Source: Burkholderiales bacterium (lineage in GTDB: Bacteria; Pseudomonadota; Gammaproteobacteria; Burkholderiales; WYBJ01). From it: a DNA stretch of 64,000 bases. The translations under genes and the position numbers were made by a program. Under the pieces are notes generated by a model that was given only the letters and a program-made list of their open reading frames with translations, was not told the DNA's origin and ran no database searches. Where the stretch lies: NCBI GenBank assembly GCA_022841915.1, contig JALHQN010000004.1, forward strand, positions 124,001 through 188,000, in the 5' to 3' direction. Below, one piece after another: positions 10,149 to 16,967 of this stretch (within the stretch, counting starts at the first letter, position 1; the number at the start of each line of letters is the position of its first letter).

Positions 10149-10832
10149 GTGAGCCTGTCCAGTCGCAATCGGGGTCGCCTCAGTGTGGCGATGTGGCTGC
10201 TCGGCTTGGCCGGGGTCGCGGCCCTGATCTGGTTCGCGATTCAGAGCTTGATGACGCCCAGCGGGCCGACACGCAAGCACACCGTGCATCAGCTGACGGT
10301 CTTGAAGCCGCCGCCCCCGCCTCCGCCGCCGCCGAAACAGGAACCTTTGCCTGAAATGAAGAAGGAAGAGGTCAAGATCGACACGCCGGCTCCACCTCCC
10401 GACACGCCGCAGGCGGCTGAAGCGCCGCCTCCGGGGGCCGCACTCGGGCTCGACGCGGAGGGCACCGCGGGTGGAGATTCGTTCGGCCTGCAGGCCAACC
10501 GGGGCGGGCGAGATCTGTTGACGCTGGGTTCGGGTGCCGAAGGCGGCAGCGGTCGCTTCACCGGGTTCGCTTCACGCGTGCAACGGTTCCTGCAGAACGA
10601 ACTGGCCCGCAACGCCGCGCTGCGCCAGGGCGAGTACCGCGCGGAGATCAAGGTCTGGATCAGCGCCGAGGGTGCGATCGAGCGGATCGAGCTGGCCAAC
10701 CCCACCGGAAACCCGAAAACCGACGAGCAGCTGCGTCTTGCGCTGGGCGAACTGCCCCGGCTGAGCGAGCGCCCGCCGGAGAACATGCCGCAACCGATCC
10801 GCCTGCGCATCACCTCGCGCACGGCTGGCTGA
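10149..10832 (+). CDS. TonB-like energy transducer
   Basis: The protein has 227 residues: a short basic cytoplasmic end, one membrane helix (about 13-32), a tract of nine consecutive prolines (about 54-62) followed by charged Pro/Glu/Lys sequence, and a C-terminal domain (about 135-225) with the spacing of a TonB C-terminal fold (RVQRFLQNEL, then YRAEIKVWIS and IERIELANPTG). TonB proteins carry motor energy across the periplasm to outer-membrane barrels. The GTG start has GGAG 8 nt upstream and lies 16 bp after exbD. The Gly-rich linker (about 95-133) is less usual. The usual TonB partner, a TonB-dependent receptor, is missing; a porin-like gene follows instead. Confidence 0.85.
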   Translation: MSLSSRNRGRLSVAMWLLGLAGVAALIWFAIQSLMTPSGPTRKHTVHQLTVLKPPPPPPPPPKQEPLPEMKKEEVKIDTPAPPPDTPQAAEAPPPGAALGLDAEGTAGGDSFGLQANRGGRDLLTLGSGAEGGSGRFTGFASRVQRFLQNELARNAALRQGEYRAEIKVWISAEGAIERIELANPTGNPKTDEQLRLALGELPRLSERPPENMPQPIRLRITSRTAG

Positions 10833-10867
10833 TTCACCGAAACGACTTCACTTCGAGATTCTGCATC

Positions 10868-12403
10868 ATGCGCAAAGTTGCCCTAGCCGTACTGCTCATG
10901 CCCTTGCTCGCCGGCTCGGGAAGCGCGATCGCCAACGAGCGCGAAAGCCTCGAAAGCTTGCGCGACACCACGCTGGCGCTCATCGAGGCCCTGGTCGAAC
11001 AGGGCGTGCTCAGCCGGGAGAAGGCACAAACGCTCGTGCAGCAGGCCAAGGAGAAGTCGGCCGCCGCGGCCCAAGTCAAGCCGCACACGGCGGCCAAGCC
11101 TGCCACCGTGCGGGTGCCTTACGTCCCCGAGACGGTCAAGCAGGAGATCCGCGAACAGCTCAAGCAGGAGATCATCGCGCAGGCGCGAGCCGAACGCTGG
11201 GCCGAGCCCAATGCCGTGCCCAGCTGGGTAGATCGCTTCTCGCTCGATGCCGATCTGCGCGTGCGCATGCAACTCGAGCAGTTTCAGTCGGACAATGCGC
11301 CGCCGGCCTTCTTCCAGGTGCAAGGACAAAGCAGCGTCAACAACACGCTGGAGGATCGTCAGCGCCTGAACGTTCGTGCGCGCCTCGGATTCTTGCTGCA
11401 AACCCCGGATGCGATCACCGGCGGCATCCGCCTGACCACAGGTTCGAGCACGAGCCCGGTGTCCACGAGCGCGACGCTGGGCAATACCTTCGGCAAGCAT
11501 TCCATCGCGCTGGACCGGGCCTGGCTGCGCTACCGGCCGCTGGAGTGGATGGCGCTGCAAGGCGGACGGATGCCCAACCCCTTCTTCAGCACCGATCTCC
11601 TCTGGCACAACGACCTGGGTTTCGACGGGTTGGCGGTCGCACTCGCGCCCTTCGGCCGTCAGGATCTCGATGTGAAGCCGTTCCTAACGGTGGGCGCCTT
11701 CCCGGTGCAGGAAGTCGAGCTGTCCTCTCGCGACAAGTGGCTGTACGGGATGCAGGCGGGTACCGAATACGCGTTCGGTCCGCGCAGTCGCTTGAAGATC
11801 GGGGCAGGCTACTATCGCTACGAGAACATGGCCGGGATACCCAACACGCCTGCGGCCCCGAATCTTCGCGACTATACCGCGGCGCAGTTTCGGCAAAAGG
11901 GCAATACCGTGTTCAACATCGATGCCGATGCCAATCCGAACACGAATCTGTACGCTCTCGCTCCCAACTACCGTCTTGCCAGCCTGACCGCCGTGCTCGA
12001 CGTGGCGCACTGGGATCCGGTGCATGTCATCTTGAGCGGCGCCGTGGTGAAGAACATCGGCTTCGACCGTGCGGAGATTCTTCAGCGCACGGGGCGGGAT
12101 GTCGAACCGCAGACACGCGGTCACCAGATGCGCCTGACGGTCGGCTATCCGAGCATACGCGATCGGCATGAGTGGCAGGTATTCGGCGGCTACCGCTATC
12201 TGCAGGCGGACGCGGTGCCCGATGCCTTCAACGATGCCGACTTCCATCTCGGCGGCACCAATCACAAGGGCTACGTCCTCGGCGGTTCGTACGGACTCGG
12301 CCGCAACGCTGCGCTGAACGTGCGCTGGATGAGCTCCAAGCAGATCTCGGGCTTGCCCTTGTCGGTGGACGTGCTGCAGGTCGACTTGGGCGTGAGGTTC
12401 TGA
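10868..12403 (+). CDS. Putative porin with N-terminal periplasmic helical region
   Basis: The 511-residue protein has a signal peptide (about 1-22). A helical region (about 25-75, with QGVLSREKAQTLVQQAKEK) and a second charged helix (about 88-110) precede a long stretch of alternating polar/hydrophobic strands ending in VDVLQVDLGVRF, a typical outer-membrane barrel terminus with final Phe. The layout matches the 'putative porin' class (Porin_5-like) rather than TonB-dependent receptors: I see no plug domain and no clear TonB box. Its place after fused ExbB, ExbD and TonB suggests that this barrel is the partner of the motor. Substrate is unknown. Its stop overlaps the next start (TGATG). Confidence 0.75.
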   Translation: MRKVALAVLLMPLLAGSGSAIANERESLESLRDTTLALIEALVEQGVLSREKAQTLVQQAKEKSAAAAQVKPHTAAKPATVRVPYVPETVKQEIREQLKQEIIAQARAERWAEPNAVPSWVDRFSLDADLRVRMQLEQFQSDNAPPAFFQVQGQSSVNNTLEDRQRLNVRARLGFLLQTPDAITGGIRLTTGSSTSPVSTSATLGNTFGKHSIALDRAWLRYRPLEWMALQGGRMPNPFFSTDLLWHNDLGFDGLAVALAPFGRQDLDVKPFLTVGAFPVQEVELSSRDKWLYGMQAGTEYAFGPRSRLKIGAGYYRYENMAGIPNTPAAPNLRDYTAAQFRQKGNTVFNIDADANPNTNLYALAPNYRLASLTAVLDVAHWDPVHVILSGAVVKNIGFDRAEILQRTGRDVEPQTRGHQMRLTVGYPSIRDRHEWQVFGGYRYLQADAVPDAFNDADFHLGGTNHKGYVLGGSYGLGRNAALNVRWMSSKQISGLPLSVDVLQVDLGVRF

Positions 12404-13092
12404 TGCGTTACGTCGGTCTATTTCTCGCTGCGTTGCTGCTCGCAGTCGTCGACATCGGGGCCTATGCCGCCGATGCGCAGGCCGACCGCATGCGCCAGGC
12501 GCTTCGGCGCGCGCAGGACGCTACTCGCGCCGCCGAGCAGGAGCGCGCGACGCTTGCCAAGGAGAAGGAAGACTTGCAGGCGACCCATGCGGAGCTCGCC
12601 GAGCGCAATGTCTCGATGGCGGCGGAACTCGAAGCGCTGCGCAGAGCGATGGGGGCGGAGCGCGCAAAGGCCGCGGCGGCGGCGCGAGATCTGGCCAATG
12701 CCCAGAAGGCCATGCAGGAGCGCGAGCAGGTCCTGCAGACGCGTTCGGCCGCGCTGGACGAAGCGCGCGGCGACGCTTCGAAGCTCGGATCGCAGCTCAA
12801 GGCCATGCAAGCGGATCTGGGCATTCGCCTTGCCGAGAAGACCAAACTGGGTGGCGAGCTCGAGCGTGTCAACAAACAGCTCGCTTCTTGCGAACGGGAC
12901 AACGCCGGCTTGTACCAGGTGGGCGTCGAACTCGCCGAGAAGCGGACCGGGCTCAGTTACTGGGACGGCGTCATGCGACGCGAGCCGGTGCTGGGCTTCA
13001 GCCGGGTCGAGCTCGAGAATCTGATGGAGCGCTACCGTGACCGCCTCGAACCGCATCGTCGTGTTCGCGACGATGCACGCCAGCAGCCCTGA
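12403..13092 (+). CDS. Secreted coiled-coil protein of the TonB/adhesin operon
   Basis: The 229-residue protein starts at an ATG overlapping the porin stop by one base. A signal peptide (about 1-22, ending AYAAD) is followed by a long Ala/Glu/Lys/Arg-rich heptad region (about 25-165) that should form an extended coiled coil. A short C-terminal segment follows, with one Cys (SCERDN) and LGFSRVELENLMERYRDRL. I do not recognise a named family. The tight coupling to the porin gene suggests a periplasmic partner, for example a spacer between barrel and inner membrane. That role is inference only. Confidence 0.75.
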   Translation: MRYVGLFLAALLLAVVDIGAYAADAQADRMRQALRRAQDATRAAEQERATLAKEKEDLQATHAELAERNVSMAAELEALRRAMGAERAKAAAAARDLANAQKAMQEREQVLQTRSAALDEARGDASKLGSQLKAMQADLGIRLAEKTKLGGELERVNKQLASCERDNAGLYQVGVELAEKRTGLSYWDGVMRREPVLGFSRVELENLMERYRDRLEPHRRVRDDARQQP

Positions 13093-13121
13093 TCTCGGTA
13101 TCATGACTAGGTCATAGATGC

Positions 13122-15086
13122 ATGGGGCGCGAAGCAAGACACCGACAAGCCCAAGCGGCGCAAAGCTCGGCGCTCGGTCATGCGCTGCTGGCGGCCGGGG
13201 ATCTCGCTGGCGCACAGAAACAACTGCAGGCCGCGCGTTCGAGGGCCCCGCAAGCGGCCGATACGCTTGCCCTGGCAGGTATGTTGGCGCTCGCGCACGG
13301 ACAGAACGCCGATGCCCAATACTCTTTGCAGCGCGCATGCGAACTGGCGCCGGGGCATGTCGACTGGGAGATCGGGCGCGGTCGCGCGCTGTTTCGACTA
13401 GGGCAGTGGACGCTTGCCCGAAACGCGCTGGAGACGGCGCTTGCGCTCGATGCGGGTCGACCGGACGCCTGGGTACTGCTCGGACTGACTTTGCGCCGCT
13501 GCGATCAGCTGGAGAGCGCCGCCGAGGCGCTCGAGCGCGCCATTGCGCTTGTCCCTGGGGACGTTGCGGCGTTGATCAATCTCGGCAACGTCGCAAGGGA
13601 ACTGGGAGACCATCAGCGGGCGGGCGCGTGCTATCGAAGCGCATGCGCTGCGGACGCGCAGTCGGCCCCCGCACACTATCACCTCGGTATCTGGTTGCGG
13701 GACGACGGCGACGACCTGTCGGCCTCGCGCGCATTCGAGGCTGCTGTCCGAATCGAGCCCCGCTACGCGCCGGCGCTGTTCAATCTGGCCAACGTGCTGT
13801 GCTCGCTCGGGCGTATCGAGGCAGCGCTGGGGTACATCGATCAGGCGCTGCAACTGGAAGGCCAAGATCCGGCCCTGCTGCTGCGATGCGCCGCGGTGCT
13901 GGCCGAGCACGATCTCGCCGAGCGTTCGCTCGAATTGCTGGCGCGCGCCGATCGTCTTGCGCCGGACGATGCCGCGGTGCTCGGCAATCTGGGCATGGCT
14001 TATCAGCGCTTGGGGAGAATCGATGCCGCACTCGCCGCCTTCGATGCCGCCTTGTTGCGTGAGCCCGAGGGCAGCGCGCGCCTGAATCGATCCCTGGCAT
14101 TGCTGGCCGAGGGCCGCTGGGCCGAGGGCTGGGCCGACTATGGGGCACGGTGGCGCGATCCGACGCTCGTGGCGCGCCTGGAAGCCGCCCTGGGTTGCGA
14201 GTCTTGGACTGGCGCCGCGCTTGCCGGCAAGACGCTGCTCGTGGCGGGCGAACAAGGCCTCGGCGATGAGATCATGTTCGCTTCTATCCTGCCCGAGATG
14301 CTCGCCGAGGCGGCCCACGTGATCGTGGCTTGCTCGGTCAAGCTCGAGCGTGTCTTCGCGCGCAGTTTTCCCCAGGCAACCGTCGTCGGTATCGATCGGA
14401 TCGGGTCCGATTGGCCCGAGGTCCTGGCGCAGCGCGTTCGCAGCATCCGCGGTGTCGAGGCTTTCGGGACGTTCGGCGACCTTGCTCGATACCGTCGAGG
14501 CAGCGCGTCTGCCTTTCCGCGGCACGCGGGTTACCTTTGCGCGGAGCCGGACCGCGCTGCCTACTGGCGCGCGCGCTTGGCGGCGCTCGGCCCGGGCGCC
14601 CGGATCGGTTTGAGCTGGCGCGGGGGAACGGATGCCACAGGTCGAAACAGGCGCTCGATGACGCTGGAAACGCTGTTGCCGATATTGCGCCGAAGCGGGG
14701 TGCACTTCGTGAGCCTGCAGTATACCGAATGCATGGACGAGATCGAGGCGTTGCGCAGACGCCACGGGATCGTCGTTCATCATTGGCCGGCGGCGATCGA
14801 TGACTATCGCGAGACGGCGGCGTTGTCGTGCGGCCTGGACGGGATCGTCAGCGTATGTACTGCGATCGTGCATCTCGCGGGGGCGCTCGGCGTGCCCGTT
14901 CACGTCATGGCGCCCGCGGTACCCGAGTGGCGCTATGGGCGCGCGGGCCCAGAGATGATCTGGTATCCGAGTGTTCGTGTCGAGCGCCAGTCTGTTCCCG
15001 GCGATTGGACGGCCGTCGTCGCAGCCGTGGCCGACATGCTGCCTGGCGAGCCTGTTGCTTCTTCCGGCTCGCCGCCCGCGGCGTGA
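13122..15086 (+). CDS. TPR-repeat protein with C-terminal GT9-like glycosyltransferase domain
   Basis: This 654-residue protein has no signal peptide and should be cytoplasmic. Residues about 5-340 are tandem tetratricopeptide repeats (recurring ALxxAPGHVDW-, LGNLGMAYQRLG-type units). The C-terminal half (about 370-640) resembles the heptosyltransferase-like (GT9/GT-B) domain found in TPR-glycosyltransferase fusions: GEQGLGDEIMFASILPEM, then IGLSWRGG, SLQYTE and a late VSVCTAIVHLAGALGVPVH block. Fusions of this shape include protein and cell-surface glycosyltransferases, so modification of the upstream adhesin is possible but unproven. It begins 29 bp after the coiled-coil gene and probably closes the operon. 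Confidence 0.8.
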   Translation: MGREARHRQAQAAQSSALGHALLAAGDLAGAQKQLQAARSRAPQAADTLALAGMLALAHGQNADAQYSLQRACELAPGHVDWEIGRGRALFRLGQWTLARNALETALALDAGRPDAWVLLGLTLRRCDQLESAAEALERAIALVPGDVAALINLGNVARELGDHQRAGACYRSACAADAQSAPAHYHLGIWLRDDGDDLSASRAFEAAVRIEPRYAPALFNLANVLCSLGRIEAALGYIDQALQLEGQDPALLLRCAAVLAEHDLAERSLELLARADRLAPDDAAVLGNLGMAYQRLGRIDAALAAFDAALLREPEGSARLNRSLALLAEGRWAEGWADYGARWRDPTLVARLEAALGCESWTGAALAGKTLLVAGEQGLGDEIMFASILPEMLAEAAHVIVACSVKLERVFARSFPQATVVGIDRIGSDWPEVLAQRVRSIRGVEAFGTFGDLARYRRGSASAFPRHAGYLCAEPDRAAYWRARLAALGPGARIGLSWRGGTDATGRNRRSMTLETLLPILRRSGVHFVSLQYTECMDEIEALRRRHGIVVHHWPAAIDDYRETAALSCGLDGIVSVCTAIVHLAGALGVPVHVMAPAVPEWRYGRAGPEMIWYPSVRVERQSVPGDWTAVVAAVADMLPGEPVASSGSPPAA

Positions 15087-15103
15087 GCGGGGCGGCCGCG
15101 GGC
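15074..15103 (+). terminator. GC-rich hairpin at the end of the adhesin/TonB operon
   Basis: A 9-bp perfect inverted repeat (GCCCGCGGC and GCCGCGGGC) encloses a 12-base loop that contains the TGA stop of the TPR-glycosyltransferase gene. No T-tract follows, so it is only a candidate transcript-end structure in the convergent region before the DsbC-like gene. Confidence 0.35.
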
Positions 15104-15202
15104 ATCACCTCTCCTGCGGTGTTCCCCTGAGAAAGTGCGAGAGGGAACCGAGCCGGTAAGCTCGCGTTGCCGAGGGTGTCGACAGCGGTTCGATTGCTCC
15201 GC

Positions 15203-15958
15203 TTAAGGAACTTTTGCCGCGCTGGGTGCCGGATCGTTGAGAAGTTTCTCGATCTCGTTGCGGGAGATGCCCCCCGGAACGAGCCGGCCGTTGCCGAACA
15301 CGATGCCCGGGGTTCCGGCGATATGCAGTTTGTCGGCCAGCTGTGCAATGTCGCGGATCGGCGTTTCGCAGCGTGCGACGCCACTGGGTTCCCGGCCGGC
15401 GAGCATGAGTTCGTCCCAAGCGCGCGCGCGGTCTTCAGCGCACCAGACCAGTTCGGATTTGCGCGTCGCATCCGGATGGATCGACGGGATAGGCAGCAAG
15501 AACGTATAGATCGTCACGTCGGTCACGGCCGAGAGCTCGCGTTCGAGCTGCTGACAGTGGGGGCAATCGGGATCCGAGAACAAGGCGAGGCGTCTCGATC
15601 CGTTGCCCTTCACTTTGACGATGGCCTTGTCCAGCGGCAGGGTGGTGAAGTCGATGGTCCGCAGCTGGGCGACGCGTTCTCTGCTCAGATTGCGACCGGT
15701 CGTAAAGTCGATCAGTTCGCCCATCAGCCCGATATCGCCCTTGGCATTCGTATAGAAGACGTTGAAGCCGTTGGCGACCACTTCGTACAGGTCGGTATAG
15801 GGCAGGGCGCGGATTTCACCGATGCGCACGCCGGGCATGCGCTTGCTCAAGGCATTTCGCAACTCCGTGGTATCGGGAGGAAGTTCGGCGGAAGCGGCGA
15901 GGTTGGGCACGGCGGTGAGCGCAACGGCCAAGGACACGCAGCGAAGCAGCTTGCGCAT
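15203..15958 (-). CDS. dsbC: DsbC-like periplasmic thiol:disulfide interchange protein
   Basis: The 251-residue protein has a signal peptide, an N-terminal DsbC-type dimerisation domain (ELRNALSKRMPGVRIGEI and DLYEVVANGFNVFYTN) and a thioredoxin-fold domain with the active site CPHC (about residues 132-135) in SDPDCPHCQQ. The later GTPGIVFGNG segment carries the cis-proline. DsbC isomerises wrongly formed disulfides and is kept reduced by DsbD. The ATG at 15958 is chosen because GGAG lies 9 nt upstream; an in-frame ATG at 15967 has GGAG directly abutting it. It is convergent with the preceding operon. Confidence 0.93.
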   Translation of the reverse strand: MRKLLRCVSLAVALTAVPNLAASAELPPDTTELRNALSKRMPGVRIGEIRALPYTDLYEVVANGFNVFYTNAKGDIGLMGELIDFTTGRNLSRERVAQLRTIDFTTLPLDKAIVKVKGNGSRRLALFSDPDCPHCQQLERELSAVTDVTIYTFLLPIPSIHPDATRKSELVWCAEDRARAWDELMLAGREPSGVARCETPIRDIAQLADKLHIAGTPGIVFGNGRLVPGGISRNEIEKLLNDPAPSAAKVP

Positions 15959-16088
15959 GAGGGGCATCTCCAGGAGATCGATCGAGAGTGTGGCGCCCTA
16001 GGGCGACTAGCGTCCGATGCTAGCCGCGCTTCATGTCAAGTCGATGACGGCGGCCTCGCCTTTGGCGGTTGAGGGCCGCGCATCGTGC

Positions 16089-16571
16089 TCACTGCTTTCC
16101 GATGTCGTTCAGCTGACGCTGCAAGGCCAGATGCTCGAGCTTGTCCAAGGGCAGGCTGGTGAAGATGGATATCCGGCGCTGAAGAATGTGGTAGACCTCG
16201 CGCACCACCCGGCGCGCCTTCTCGGGATCGTTCCGGTAGGCGGCGGGGTCGTCCACGCCCCAATGCGCGGTCATCGGTTGGCCCGGCCACACGGGACAGG
16301 TTTCGCCCGCCGCCTGATCGCACACGGTGAACACGAAGTCCATGGGCGGTGCGTCCGGCACGGCGAACTCCTCCCAGGACTTGCTACGCGCGGACTCGCA
16401 CGGAAAGCGGTTGGCCTGGAGAAACTCCAGCACGTGGGGGTTCAGCGCGCCTGACGGCTGGCTGCCGGCGCTATAGGCGCGGAAACGGCCCAGGCCATCC
16501 CGGTTGAGTATGGCTTCGGCCAGGATGCTGCGGGCCGAGTTGCCGGTGCAGAGAAACAGGACGTTCTTCAT
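16089..16571 (-). CDS. arsC: Arsenate reductase, low-molecular-weight phosphatase type (thioredoxin-coupled)
   Basis: The 160-residue protein begins MKNVLFLCTGNSARS; Cys8 and Arg14 form the CX5R phosphatase-like loop. The TVCDxAxxExCPxxPG signature gives Cys84 and Cys92, the pair expected for the disulfide cascade of thioredoxin-linked ArsC, which reduces arsenate to arsenite. GGAG lies 9 nt upstream of the ATG at 16571; a longer reading to 16598 lacks such a site. No arsB/acr3 or adjacent arsR is present, so the gene stands alone here. Protein-tyrosine phosphatase activity is possible but less likely given the extra cysteines. Confidence 0.93.
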   Translation of the reverse strand: MKNVLFLCTGNSARSILAEAILNRDGLGRFRAYSAGSQPSGALNPHVLEFLQANRFPCESARSKSWEEFAVPDAPPMDFVFTVCDQAAGETCPVWPGQPMTAHWGVDDPAAYRNDPEKARRVVREVYHILQRRISIFTSLPLDKLEHLALQRQLNDIGKQ

Positions 16572-16967
16572 GGGTAGGGCTCCTGCTGTGGTAGGCATGC
16601 CGCGAGACTAGAGCGGCCTCAGAACGAGTGCTCGATCGCACGTCGGCACCCATAGCTTTTAGAAGTTTTCATGATTCCACAAGTATGGAATCAAAACAAC
16701 CGATGCGAGCGTCCTGACTGGACTTGACCGGAGCCCACGAGGTCGCACGGTCGAGGCGCATTCGAGCCCTCCGTGCCGATCGGACTATCAGCCTCAGGGT
16801 TCGCGGTCGGATGCCTGTCATCAGGTCTTTCTAAGATCGCCCTCGGTAGGCAATCCGGCTTGAGGCATCGCTGCAGCCCGCAGCGCCCGAGCCCCGGGTT
16901 CTGCAGATCTCAAGTGCCGAGCAGCTGCGCCACCGTGTCGACGACCGAGCCATTCTAGGAGACCTCA
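16572..16967. other. Divergent intergenic region between arsC and phoX
   Basis: About 396 bp without a credible gene. It contains an AT-rich stretch (about 16655-16700), lower in GC than its surroundings, with a perfect inverted repeat, and must carry the promoters of both flanking genes. A single CTGTCAT at 16815-16821 matches half of a Pho box, but the second half is not recognisable. Confidence 0.6.
16672..16693. promoter_or_regulatory. 8-bp inverted repeat, candidate operator
   Basis: TGATTCCA and TGGAATCA flank a 6-base spacer (caagta). The repeat is perfect and sits in the AT-rich part of the arsC-phoX intergenic region, about 100 bp upstream of arsC and 275 bp upstream of phoX. No T-run follows, so an operator is more likely than a terminator. 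The regulator is unknown. Confidence 0.4.

Noticed and set aside
10309-10337. Short CCG/CCC-rich tract as a tandem repeat or phase-variable element
   Set aside because: It encodes the nine-proline stretch of the TonB-like protein; codons vary and the frame is intact on both sides.
12172-12402. Long upstream extension of the coiled-coil gene into the porin gene
   Set aside because: The frame is open, but the ATG at 12403 gives a clean signal peptide and the usual stop/start overlap; the extension has shadow-like composition.
16815-16821. CTGTCAT as part of a Pho box upstream of phoX
   Set aside because: Only one half-site matches; the segment 4 bases later (TCTTTCT) fits poorly, so a PhoB site is not supported.
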